From DATHBD01 sp035296325 (GTDB lineage: Bacteria > Actinomycetota > Actinomycetes > Mycobacteriales > Micromonosporaceae), in NCBI GenBank assembly GCA_035296325.1, contig DATHBD010000062.1, forward strand, positions 124,001 to 188,000: a stretch of DNA of 64,000 nucleotides. Direction: 5' to 3'. Shown here piece by piece: positions 32,842 to 40,316 of this stretch. Under the pieces are notes generated by a model. The model made no database searches and was not told the origin of the DNA. It saw only the letters and a program-made list of their open reading frames with translations. The first letter of the stretch is position 1. Each line of letters starts with the position of its first letter. The position numbers and the translations under genes are program-made.

Positions 32842-33219
32842 GTGGACTCCTATCTCGGGTCGTACGCGACGCTGGGGCTGCTGCTGGTGGTCGGAAGCGG
32901 TGTGTTCGTCGCCGCGTTCACCGTCAACCGGCTCCTGCGGCCGGCGCGCCCGGCCGAGCCGTCCGGAAAGTACGCCACCTACGAGTGCGGCCTGGACCCG
33001 GTCGGGGGCGACTGGGCACAGGCCCAGATCCGGTACTACCTCTTCGCCTACCTGTACGCGCTCTTCGCGGTGGAGAGCGTCTTCCTGTTCCCGTGGGCGA
33101 TGATCTTCGACCGGCCGGAGTTCCGGGGCGCCGCCGCCGCCGAGATGGCGATCTTCGTGGCGGTGCTGGCGCTCGGTCTGCTGTACTCCTGGCGCAAAGG
33201 CGTCCTGCGCTGGTCCTGA
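32842..33219 (+). CDS. orphan NADH-quinone oxidoreductase subunit A (NuoA-like)
   Basis: The 125-residue protein has the NuoA layout: three membrane segments with the loop KYATYECGLDPVGGDWAQAQIRYYLFAYLYALFAVESVFLFPW. The YECG motif and the conserved Glu are kept, but the FDVE tetrad of complex I subunit A reads FAVE, so the conserved Asp is Ala. No other nuo gene lies within the window. It could be a spare subunit swapped into complex I, a relic of a lost second nuo set, or a protein with a new role. The GTG start has a leaderless-type -10 box 7 nt upstream. Confidence 0.85.
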   Translation: MDSYLGSYATLGLLLVVGSGVFVAAFTVNRLLRPARPAEPSGKYATYECGLDPVGGDWAQAQIRYYLFAYLYALFAVESVFLFPWAMIFDRPEFRGAAAAEMAIFVAVLALGLLYSWRKGVLRWS

Positions 33220-33228
33220 ACCGCCGGC

Positions 33229-34089
33229 TCAGGCCAGGCCGCGGCGGGAGACCGACGGCGGGCGGTCGCCCCGGATCGCGGCCACCATGTCCAGCACCCG
33301 CCGGGTCGGGCGCACCGCATGGGCGCGGAAGACCTGCGCGCCCAGCCAGGCGGAGACCGCGGTGGCGGCCAGCGTGCCCTCCAGCCGCTCGCCCACCGGC
33401 AGGTCGAGGGCCTCCCCGATGAAGTCCTTGTTCGACAGCGCCACCAGCAGTGGCCAACCGGTCGCGGTCAGCTCCGGCAGGCGGCGGGTGACCTCGAGCG
33501 AGTGCCGGGTGTTCTTGCCGAAGTCGTGCGCCGGATCGATCAGGATGCCGTCCCGGCGTACCCCGGCCGCGACCGCACGCTCGGCGAGGGCGGTCACGGT
33601 GGCCACGACGTCGGCCACGACGTCGGGGAACGCCGCCCGGTGCGGCTTGGTGCGCGGTCGCAGACCACCGGCGTGGGAGCAGACCAGGGCGGCGCCGGTC
33701 CGGGCGGCCACCGTGACCAGGCCGGGGTCCACGCCGGCCCAGGCATCGTTGATCAGGTCGGCGCCGGCGGCGACCGCTTCCGCCGCCACCTCGGCCCGCC
33801 AGGTGTCGATGGAGATGGCGATGTCCGGAAAGCGCTCCCGCACCGCGGCCACCGTGGGCACCGTCCGCCGGAGTTCCTCGGCCGCGTCCACGCTCGCCCC
33901 CGGCCCGGCCTTCACGCCGCCGATGTCCACGATGTCGGCGCCGTCGGCGACGGCCGCCTCCACCGCGCGGAGCGCCGCATCGGCGGCAAAGGTCGCACCA
34001 TGGTCGAAGAACGAATCAGGTGTGCGGTTCACGATGGCCATGACGGCGTACTCGCCGGGGCCGAACACGCGGGTTCCGAGCCGCAGCAC
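33229..34089 (-). CDS. folP2: dihydropteroate synthase homologue FolP2
   Basis: The 286-residue TIM-barrel protein begins at GTG (34089) with GGAGG 5 nt upstream. The pterin motif reads MAIVNRTPDSFFDHGATF, which is the FolP2-type variant (FolP1 enzymes read NVTPDSFSDGG). DIVDIGGVKAGPG, ISIDTWRAEVA, LINDAWAGVDP, LIDPAHDFGKNTRHSLEV and RAHAVRPTRRVLDM are conserved. The second mycobacterial homologue folP2 (Rv1207) does not complement folP1, so this protein may not act in folate synthesis. The position next to the DivIVA-like and tag genes matches Rv1207-Rv1210. Confidence 0.88.
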   Translation of the reverse strand: MLRLGTRVFGPGEYAVMAIVNRTPDSFFDHGATFAADAALRAVEAAVADGADIVDIGGVKAGPGASVDAAEELRRTVPTVAAVRERFPDIAISIDTWRAEVAAEAVAAGADLINDAWAGVDPGLVTVAARTGAALVCSHAGGLRPRTKPHRAAFPDVVADVVATVTALAERAVAAGVRRDGILIDPAHDFGKNTRHSLEVTRRLPELTATGWPLLVALSNKDFIGEALDLPVGERLEGTLAATAVSAWLGAQVFRAHAVRPTRRVLDMVAAIRGDRPPSVSRRGLA

Positions 34090-34169
34090 CGGGCCTCCAA
34101 TCCAGCCGTGGGGCACTCCGGCGGGGTGCCGGGTTCCCTCTTGCTCCGCCAGCGTGCCACGATCGGCGC

Positions 34170-34823
34170 ATGGGACAGTTCCTCCTCCTGCTGGCCGTCG
34201 CGTTGGTCGTCGGCGCAATCGTCTTCGGTGTCGCCGCGTTGATCACCGGCGAAGACCCTGGCCTGGGTGCCGAAGAGCCCGATGGCCGAGCGGTGCCGCT
34301 GCCCGCCGCGCGGCCCCTCGTCGAGCAGGACATCGGCGGCCTGCGGTTCGACACCGCGCTGCGCGGATACCGGATGTCGCAGGTGGATGCCGCGCTGCGG
34401 CGGGCCGCCTACGACCTCGGGTACAAGGACGAACTTATCGGGGTGCTGGAATCTGAGATCGCCGCGCTGCGCGAGGGCCGGGTGGAGGACGCCGACGCGC
34501 TGCGCCGGTCCCGGGAGCTCGCGATCGGCAACGCCGCCCAGGACGCCGCCCTTGACGACGCCGCCCACGACGACGCCGCCCCGGACGACGTCGCCCCTGA
34601 CGACGCGGCCGCTGACGACGCGGCCGCTGACGACGGAGGCGGCAGCACCGGCGATGCGCCGGAGACCACCCCGCCAGCGTCCGTTGGTGCGCAGCCGACC
34701 GACCCGGGCCGCTCCACCGATCCCACCGCGCCGACCGCCGGCCCGGTGCCGGCGGAGAGCGCCGGCCGGGGCGGGGCCGCGGAGGAGCCGCAGGTCGGCG
34801 AGCGAACCACGGGCGTGCGGTGA
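34170..34823 (+). CDS. DivIVA-domain membrane protein
   Basis: The 217-residue product has a single N-terminal membrane segment (FLLLLAVALVVGAIVFGVAAL), a short DivIVA-like motif (LRFDTALRGYRMSQVDAALRRAAYDL) and a helix, followed by an Asp/Ala-rich repeat tract and a Pro/Thr tail. It is the counterpart of M. tuberculosis Rv1209. DivIVA domains sense membrane curvature at poles and septa in this phylum. The gpgS gene that separates folP2 from this gene in M. tuberculosis is absent here. The end overlaps the SRPBCC gene by 4 bases. Confidence 0.85.
   Translation: MGQFLLLLAVALVVGAIVFGVAALITGEDPGLGAEEPDGRAVPLPAARPLVEQDIGGLRFDTALRGYRMSQVDAALRRAAYDLGYKDELIGVLESEIAALREGRVEDADALRRSRELAIGNAAQDAALDDAAHDDAAPDDVAPDDAAADDAAADDGGGSTGDAPETTPPASVGAQPTDPGRSTDPTAPTAGPVPAESAGRGGAAEEPQVGERTTGVR
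34554..34635 (+). repeat. 15-bp in-frame tandem repeat in the DivIVA-like gene
   Basis: About five units of GACGAC followed by GCCGCC/GCGGCC-type triplets encode DDAAH-DDAAP-DDVAP-DDAAA-DDAAA. The tract is acidic, low-complexity and probably length-variable among strains. Confidence 0.75.
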
Positions 34824-35326
34824 GCGGCGGGCGATCCGACCCGGCCGAGTCCGGCCTTGGCGACGCCGCGAATCCGGGTACCGGTGAGGTCACCGCCACA
34901 GTGATCGTCAATGCCCCGGCCCGGCGGGTGTTCGACGCGTTCACCGCCTGGGAGCGGCAGGGTGAGTGGATCCCGTTCACCACCGTCCGGGTGATCGACG
35001 GCGACGGCGGAGTGGGGACCTCGGTGGAGGCGGTCACCCGGATCGGCCCGGCGGTCCTGCGGGATCAGATGCGTGTGGTGAAGGTCGATCCGCCGTACGA
35101 GGTGCGCGTCGTGCACTACGGTCGGCTGCTGCGCGGCCCTGGTTCGTGCCGGTGTACGCCGCTGGGCGAGAACCGGACCCAACTGGTCTGGCACGAGTGG
35201 TTCCACCTGCCCGGCGGGGTGGCCGGTCGGGCCGTCTGGCCGGTCCTGTGGCCCGGGTCGAAGTTCAGCCTCAACCGGGCGCTGCGGCACTTCGCCCGGC
35301 TGGTCGAGGGCGGGCGCCTGCCGTGA
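34820..35326 (+). CDS. SRPBCC-family protein (polyketide cyclase/START-like)
   Basis: The 168-residue product starts at GTG 34820 within the preceding stop. After a ~25-residue disordered start it shows the SRPBCC pattern: TVIVNAPARRVFDAFTAWERQGEWIPFTTV, GDGGVGTSVEAVTRIGP, DPPYEVRVVHYGRLLRG and a final helix FSLNRALRHFARLVEGG. These hydrophobic-pocket proteins bind lipids or polyketides. No ligand can be assigned. It is co-transcribed with the DivIVA-like gene. Confidence 0.82.
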   Translation: MSGGRSDPAESGLGDAANPGTGEVTATVIVNAPARRVFDAFTAWERQGEWIPFTTVRVIDGDGGVGTSVEAVTRIGPAVLRDQMRVVKVDPPYEVRVVHYGRLLRGPGSCRCTPLGENRTQLVWHEWFHLPGGVAGRAVWPVLWPGSKFSLNRALRHFARLVEGGRLP

Positions 35327-35366
35327 GCCGGGTCACCGGGAGCCGCGGGGCGGTGCGTGCGCCTTG

Positions 35367-35954
35367 GTGAGCGACCTGGTCCGCGGCGCCGACGGGCTGG
35401 AGCGATGCGGCTGGGCCGGGTCGACCCCCGACTACAGCGCCTACCACGACACCGAGTGGGGCGCGCCGATCCGCACCGACGACGGCCTGTACGAGCGGCT
35501 CACCCTGGAGGCGTTCCAGTCGGGCCTGTCCTGGCTGACCATCCTGCGCAAGCGTCAGGCGTTCCGGGCGGCGTTCGCCGGGTTCTCGATCGACGCCGTG
35601 GCCGAGTTCACCGATGCCGACGCCGAGCGGCTGCTGAGCGACGCCGGGATCGTCCGCAACCGGGCGAAGATCGAGGCGGCGATCGCCAACGCGCGGGCGG
35701 CGCAGCAGCTACCCGGCGGGCTGGGCGCAGTGCTGTGGTCCTTCGCGCCCGACCCGGCCGGTCGGCCGCGCCCGGCCCGGCTGGCCGACGTGCCGGCCAC
35801 CACGCCGGAGTCGGTCGCCATGGCCAGGGCGCTCAAGCGGCTCGGCTTCCGCTTCGTCGGGCCAACGACGGCGTACGCCCTGATGCAGGCCACCGGCATG
35901 GTGGACGACCACCTCGTCGGCTGCCAGGTCCGTCCGGACGGATCCCGGGACTAA
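35367..35954 (+). CDS. tag: DNA-3-methyladenine glycosylase I
   Basis: Tag removes 3-methyladenine from alkylated DNA in base-excision repair. The 195-residue product (GTG 35367; TTG 35364 also possible) contains RCGWAGSTPDYSAYHDTEWGAPIRTDDGLYERLTLEAFQSGLSWLTILRKRQAF, then IVRNRAKIEAAIANARA and GFRFVGPTTAYALMQATGMVDDHLVGCQ, all hallmark Tag segments. The zinc site of E. coli Tag uses an early Cys and late His/Cys residues, which appear as Cys13, His and Cys in DDHLVGCQV. The position matches M. tuberculosis Rv1210. Confidence 0.95.
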   Translation: MSDLVRGADGLERCGWAGSTPDYSAYHDTEWGAPIRTDDGLYERLTLEAFQSGLSWLTILRKRQAFRAAFAGFSIDAVAEFTDADAERLLSDAGIVRNRAKIEAAIANARAAQQLPGGLGAVLWSFAPDPAGRPRPARLADVPATTPESVAMARALKRLGFRFVGPTTAYALMQATGMVDDHLVGCQVRPDGSRD

Positions 35955-35969
35955 GGCACGATCACCCTC

Positions 35970-36554
35970 ATGGCGTACTGGATCGGCGTCCTCACGACGC
36001 AGGAGTACCGGGCGGAACGGCTCGGGCAGCCGTCGACCGTCCGGGTGGGTGGTGCGGTGTCGGCCGGCCCGGCCGTACCCCGTACCGGAGACGAGGTGGT
36101 GCTGGTGGCGGCAGCGGACGACGGCGGTGCCGTGCCCGCGCCGCGGCCGGTGGTCTTCGGGCTGGGTCGGATCCGCGGCGAGGAGCCGGTCGAGGTGGCG
36201 TACACCCACCGGTTCTTCGACGCGCCGCTGCCCGCGGCGGGTCCGCTCGCCCCGGCCACGGTCCCCGGACTGCACCCCCTGGCCCCGGGGGACTACGCCG
36301 ACCTGGCGCAGCAGTTGGGCGCCGAGACCCCGGTGCCCGGTCCGCCGCCCCGGAATTGGCTGGTCAGCGTGGCCCTACCCATCGAGGCGGGGACGCCGGC
36401 CGAGGCGGTACAGGCGTTCTGGACCTACGTGGAGCAGCTCGGCCCGAGCCAGTTGCCGGCATTCGTCTCGCCAAGCGGCGACGAGTTGGCGATGCAGGCG
36501 TACCTCCTGGGCGAGCCCGCCAACCAGGACCCCGAAGAGGACGACGAAGCGTAG
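35970..36554 (+). CDS. conserved hypothetical protein, possible EVE/PUA-like fold
   Basis: The 194-residue product is not one I recognise. The N-terminal ~100 residues (MAYWIGVLTTQEYRAERLG, PRTGDEVVLVAAADD, VVFGLGRIRGEEPVEVAYTHRFFDAPL) recall EVE/ASCH PUA-like domains, which begin with a similar YWIGV strand and a GD..V strand. The C-terminal half (PPPRNWLVSVALPIEAGTPAEAVQAFWTYVEQLG) resembles a small repeat domain, ending in an acidic tail. It lies 15 bases after tag, so it may be co-transcribed. Fold comparison would test the EVE idea. Confidence 0.7.
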   Translation: MAYWIGVLTTQEYRAERLGQPSTVRVGGAVSAGPAVPRTGDEVVLVAAADDGGAVPAPRPVVFGLGRIRGEEPVEVAYTHRFFDAPLPAAGPLAPATVPGLHPLAPGDYADLAQQLGAETPVPGPPPRNWLVSVALPIEAGTPAEAVQAFWTYVEQLGPSQLPAFVSPSGDELAMQAYLLGEPANQDPEEDDEA

Positions 36555-37344
36555 TCAACCGCCGGAAAACGTCGGGCGCTCCTTGCGCAGAAACGCGGCG
36601 GTGGCGGCGCGGTGGTCGGCGGTCGCACCGGACACCGCCTGCGCGTGCGCCTCGAACTCCAACGCCTCGGCCAGCGTGCCGCTCCCGCCGACCGCGAGCT
36701 GGCGCTTGATCTGCCCGTACGCCACGGTCGGTCCGGCCGCGAGGCGCCTGGCAAGAGCGGTGGCCTCGCCGAGGACCGCCTCGTCGTCGGCGACCAGCCG
36801 GCTGAGCAGCCCGAGCCGGAACGCCTCCGCCGCCGGTACCGGCTGGGCCAGCAGCAGCAGCTCAACCGCCTTGGCGTGCCCCACCAGCCGGGGCAGCGAC
36901 CAGGACGCGCCGGTGTCCGCGGCCAGCCCCACGTTGGCGAACGCCATCAGCAGCGAGGTCCCCGGTCCGCCGACCCGGAAGTCGGCCAGCAGCGCGATCG
37001 ACGCCCCGGCGCCCGCGGCCATCCCCCGCACGGCGGCCACCACCGGCCGGTCGAACTGGCCGAGGAGGGTGGCGATCGGGTTGTAGTGCTCCCGCACGGT
37101 GTCCACCGGGCCCGGTGGCGCCCGCCGCCAGCGTGGCGGCGTGCTCGCGTAGGTCCTGCCCCACGCAGAACGCCCGGCCGGCACCGGCCAGCACCACCGC
37201 GCGGCAGGACCGGTCGGTGCCCAACTCGGCGAGCGTGTCGCGGAGTTGCTCCTTCAACGCGGTGTCCAGCGAGTTCATCGAGTCCGGGCGGTTCAGGGTC
37301 AGGGTCACCACGCCGTCGGCGCGTTCCACGAGCAGCACGTTCAT
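36555..37344 (-). pseudogene. frameshifted enoyl-CoA hydratase/isomerase
   Basis: The N-terminal part (from ATG 37344: MNVLLVERADGVVTLTLNRPDSMNSL, GRAFCVGQDLREHA) and the C-terminal part (PVDTVREHYNPIATLLGQFDRPVVAAVRGMAAGAGASIALLADFRV, ADTGASWSLPRLVGHAKAVELLL) of one crotonase-fold protein lie in different frames. The switch is near 37106-37114, in a GGGCCCGG run. Removing one base there restores ~262 residues. The oxyanion-hole residues are intact in both halves. It is either a recent pseudogene, a programmed shift or a sequencing error in the GC run. Confidence 0.85.
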
Positions 37345-37558
37345 CCGGGCACCGGCTCCAGTTGGCGGGAGATTCTGACAATTTGCCCACCCACTCGGCC
37401 ACGCGCCGTGACTTCGGTACCGAGTCGGTTTGGGTCTTGTGGCCATCATCAGGGAAAATCATCTGTCGGCGCTGTAGCCGGGGCCGAACCATGCTCCAGA
37501 CGTCGTAGAGGCGCGGTGTGTCAGCAAACGGGTGGAGGCCGACCGAGTACCTGAAATG

Positions 37559-37572
37559 CTTGACACATCAAG
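37559..37572. promoter_or_regulatory. short inverted repeat before the DUF3117 gene
   Basis: CTTGA (37559-37563), CACA, TCAAG (37568-37572), 16 bases before the ATG and overlapping the region just 5' of the ribosome site GAAGGGAG. TTGACA within it also resembles a -35 box, but no spacing fits the start. A regulatory role is only a suggestion. Confidence 0.3.
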
Positions 37573-37588
37573 GTTGAAGGGAGACAAC

Positions 37589-37756
37589 ATGGCGGCCATG
37601 AAGCCGCGGACAGGTGACGGTCCGCTCGAGGTCACCAAAGAGGGCCGTGGGATCGTCATGCGGGTGCCGTTGGAGGGCGGTGGCCGGCTTGTGGTTGAGA
37701 TGACCAAGGACGAGGCAAACGATCTGAGCGAGGCACTGAAGACGGCGACCGGCTGA
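37589..37756 (+). CDS. DUF3117-family small protein
   Basis: A 55-residue conserved actinobacterial protein, MAAMKPRTGDGPLEVTKEG followed by GIVMRVPLEGGGRLVVEMTKDEANDLSEAL. The start ATG 37589 has GAAGGGAG upstream. It corresponds to M. tuberculosis Rv1211 and sits in the same neighbourhood (tag upstream). The function is unknown; the compact beta-rich core and strong conservation suggest a structural or RNA/protein-binding role. Confidence 0.92.
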   Translation: MAAMKPRTGDGPLEVTKEGRGIVMRVPLEGGGRLVVEMTKDEANDLSEALKTATG

Positions 37757-37807
37757 CCGCACCGCCACTGTGGAGGAGTCGATCGCAGACCTGCGTCGGG
37801 GGGCGGC

Positions 37808-37839
37808 CCACGGACCCGTACTTGCGGGCGGGTCCGTGG
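37808..37839 (+). terminator. intrinsic terminator after the DUF3117 gene
   Basis: CCACGGACCCG (37808-37818) and its exact complement CGGGTCCGTGG (37829-37839) enclose a 10-nt loop and are followed by TTTC. An 11-bp perfect stem. Confidence 0.75.
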
Positions 37840-37924
37840 TTTCGGCGCTCCCCGGCTTCCGGTGGCCTTTCGTGTCCGGGCGTCCCGGTCGGGCCGCGGT
37901 ACGCCGCGGCATGGAGGAGTGAGC

Positions 37925-39400
37925 TTGCTCGACCTGCGCCTGACCACTGAGCCGGGCAACGCGGCGGCGGTGGCGCTGATCGTCGCGCCGCCGCCCGCGC
38001 CGCCGCCGACCGCCACGGCGGGCGGGCTCGTGGCCGACGACGTGCTCACCGCCTTCCTCGCCGACGTGGACCATGCCGGCACCGCCGGCACGGTCCACGT
38101 GCTGCCGCGCCCGGGTCAGCGCCCGCGACGGCTGCTCCTGGTCGGCGTGGGGGACGGGAGCCGGGCGGGTTGGCGCTCGGCTGGGGCCGCGCTCGCCCGG
38201 GCGGCCCGACGAGAGGAGTCGCTGGCCGTCGTGCTGCCGGCCGGGCATGGTCCGGATGCGGTGCCGGGGCTGGTGGAAGGTTCCCTGCTCGCCTCGTACC
38301 GGTACCGGGTGGGCTCCGACGACGCGGACCGCGGGCCGAGACTGCGTCGGATCGACCTGGTGACCGCCGATCCCGCGGCCGAGGCGCCGGCATTCGACGT
38401 GGCGCGCGTCGTCGCCCGGACCACCGTCCTGGCCCGCGACCTCACCAACACCGCGAGCAACCGCAAGAACCCGGCCTGGCTGGCCCGGCAGATCGAGAAG
38501 GCGGCCGCCGGCACGCCCGGGTTGACGGTGCGGGTGCGGGAACCGGCTGAGCTTGAACGGGAGGGCTTCGGCGGCATCCTGGCGGTGGGCCGCGGCTCGA
38601 TCAGCGGTCCCCGGCTGGTGGAGCTGGGCTGGCGGCCGCGGGGCGCCCGTACCCATGTGGTTCTTGTCGGCAAGGGCATCACCTTCGACACCGGCGGCAT
38701 TTCGATCAAGCCCCGGGCGGGGATGAAGCTGATGCGCAAGGACATGGGCGGCGGGGCGGCGGTGCTCGCGGCCACCATCGGCGCCGCGGCGCTGCGCCTG
38801 CGGGTCCGGGTCACCGCGGTGGTCCCCATGGCGGAGAACGCCGTGGGCGCCGACGCCTACCGCCCCGGCGATGTGGTGCGCCACTACGGTGGCCGGACCA
38901 CCGAGGTCACCAACACCGACGCGGAGGGCCGGGTGGTGCTGGCCGACGCGCTGGTCTACGCGGTGCAGCGGTTGCGCCCCGACATCGTGGTCGACCTCGC
39001 CACGCTGACCGGCGCCCAGGGGGTCGCGCTGGGCAAGCGGACGGCGGCGTTGTTCAGCGACAGCGACACCCTGGCCGCGACGCTCGCCGCAGCCGCGCGC
39101 GAAGCCGGTGAACTTCTCTGGCGCATGCCGCTGCCGGCCGACTACCTGGAGCACCTGGCCAGCGACGTCGCTGACCTGACGAACTCCTCCGATCAGGGTG
39201 CGGGCGCCCTCGTCGCAGCGCTGTACCTGCGCGAGTTCACCGGAGCCGCCCGCGGCCGCTGGGCGCACCTGGACATGTCGTCGTCGGCCTGGTCGGACTC
39301 GGTGGACGGGGAGTTGGCGAAGGGCGCCACCGGCTGGGGCGTACGCACCCTCCTGCGGTGGCTGGAGTCGCTCGCCGCGTCTCGCCCGACGCCTTCCTGA
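37925..39400 (+). CDS. pepA: leucyl aminopeptidase (M17)
   Basis: A 491-residue cytosolic metallo-aminopeptidase. TTG 37925 is chosen because GGAGGAG ends 5 nt before it; GTG 37919 overlaps that site. The C-terminal catalytic domain has VGKGITFDTGGISIKP (metal ligands Lys and Asp), KDMGGGAAVLAA, the M17 signature NTDAEGRVVLADAL and LTGAQGVALGKRTAALF. The N-terminal macro-like domain is Pro/Ala-rich and more variable. It releases N-terminal amino acids, probably needing Mn or Zn. It converges with the O-methyltransferase gene. Confidence 0.95.
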   Translation: MLDLRLTTEPGNAAAVALIVAPPPAPPPTATAGGLVADDVLTAFLADVDHAGTAGTVHVLPRPGQRPRRLLLVGVGDGSRAGWRSAGAALARAARREESLAVVLPAGHGPDAVPGLVEGSLLASYRYRVGSDDADRGPRLRRIDLVTADPAAEAPAFDVARVVARTTVLARDLTNTASNRKNPAWLARQIEKAAAGTPGLTVRVREPAELEREGFGGILAVGRGSISGPRLVELGWRPRGARTHVVLVGKGITFDTGGISIKPRAGMKLMRKDMGGGAAVLAATIGAAALRLRVRVTAVVPMAENAVGADAYRPGDVVRHYGGRTTEVTNTDAEGRVVLADALVYAVQRLRPDIVVDLATLTGAQGVALGKRTAALFSDSDTLAATLAAAAREAGELLWRMPLPADYLEHLASDVADLTNSSDQGAGALVAALYLREFTGAARGRWAHLDMSSSAWSDSVDGELAKGATGWGVRTLLRWLESLAASRPTPS

Positions 39401-39421
39401 GAAGCCGCCCCGCCGGCCGGT

Positions 39422-40069
39422 TCAGCGCTGCTTCGCGGCGCAGAGCAGCCCGCCGCCGACCGGCAGCATCGCCGGGATCCATCCCTCGTCGTCGCGCAAC
39501 CCCTTGACCGTCTCGCGCATGGCGACGGTGTCCGGGTCCCGCACCGCCGGGTCGGTGACCCGCCCACCGGCGAGGGCTCCGCCCATGACGAGCAGCCCGC
39601 CGGGGCGCAGCAGCCGTGCGGCGGCGGCGACACAGCTCGGATACTCCGTCGCGTCGTGGTCGACGAAGATCAGGTCGTACACCCCGTCGGAGAGACGCGG
39701 CAGCACATCGAGGGCGCGGCCGCTGATGATCCGGGCGCGCGAGGGTGCGAATCCGGCCTCGGCGAAGGCGCGCCGGGCCACCCGCTGGTGCTCGGGCTCC
39801 AGATCGATGGTGGTGAGAATGCCGTCCGGGCGCATGCCGCGCAGCAGCCAGATGCCGCTCACGCCGGTGCCGGTGCCGACCTCGACGACCGCCTTGGCGT
39901 GCCCGGCGGCGGCGAGCATCCGCAGCATCGCCCCGGACGCGGGGCTGACCGCGGTGACGCCGAGCTCGGCCGCCTGACCCCGCGCCGCGGCCAGGATGGC
40001 GTCCTCGGCGACGTACGTTTCGATGAAGTCGCGGGTCTGCGCCGCGAACTGCTGGGTGGACGCGGTGAT
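39422..40069 (-). CDS. O-methyltransferase (family 3) with apparent ATC start codon
   Basis: The 215-residue SAM-dependent catechol-type methyltransferase reads TASTQQFAAQTRDFIETYVAEDAILAAARG at its N-terminus, then VVEVGTGTGVSGIWLLRGM (SAM site), LTTIDLEPEHQRVARRAFAEAG, YDLIFVDHDATEYP and LLRPGGLLVMGGALAGGRV. Homologues such as M. tuberculosis Rv1220c have an intact N-terminal helix. In this frame no ATG, GTG or TTG precedes residue ~48; the codon 6 nt after a perfect AAGGAGG (40076-40082) is ATC at 40069. The first unambiguous ATG (39928) would delete the N-terminal helices. ATC initiation or a sequence error is therefore implied. Confidence 0.82.
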   Translation of the reverse strand: MTASTQQFAAQTRDFIETYVAEDAILAAARGQAAELGVTAVSPASGAMLRMLAAAGHAKAVVEVGTGTGVSGIWLLRGMRPDGILTTIDLEPEHQRVARRAFAEAGFAPSRARIISGRALDVLPRLSDGVYDLIFVDHDATEYPSCVAAAARLLRPGGLLVMGGALAGGRVTDPAVRDPDTVAMRETVKGLRDDEGWIPAMLPVGGGLLCAAKQR

Positions 40070-40316
40070 GGCGCACCTCCTTGTGACGGTCCGACGGACC
40101 TGGAACTGGTCCTACCGGAACTTTGCCCGGTCCTGCGCGGCGAGGTGCGGGTGGGAGCCCGGACGCCGTTCCTGCCGAGCCTAAAGAAGACCCGTGCTGA
40201 TCGTGCCGGGCCCGCGGAAGTCCCTCGTGTCGCGCCGAAGGTTGACGTCCGGGAATGGCGACTGCGCCCGAACGTGTAATGCTGGGTGGGGACGGCGCAC
40301 GAAGGGGCGGCACGAA
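40070..40316. other. 247-base gap where sigE-rseA would be expected
   Basis: Between the divergent O-methyltransferase and htrA there is no sigma factor or anti-sigma gene and no visible remnant. It holds the AAGGAGG site of the methyltransferase and a TAATGCT element (40277) that may be the -10 of htrA. Confidence 0.7.

Noticed and set aside
40194..40316. Possible remnant of sigE or rseA
   Set aside because: None of the six translations of the gap resembles a sigma-factor or zf-HC2 sequence.
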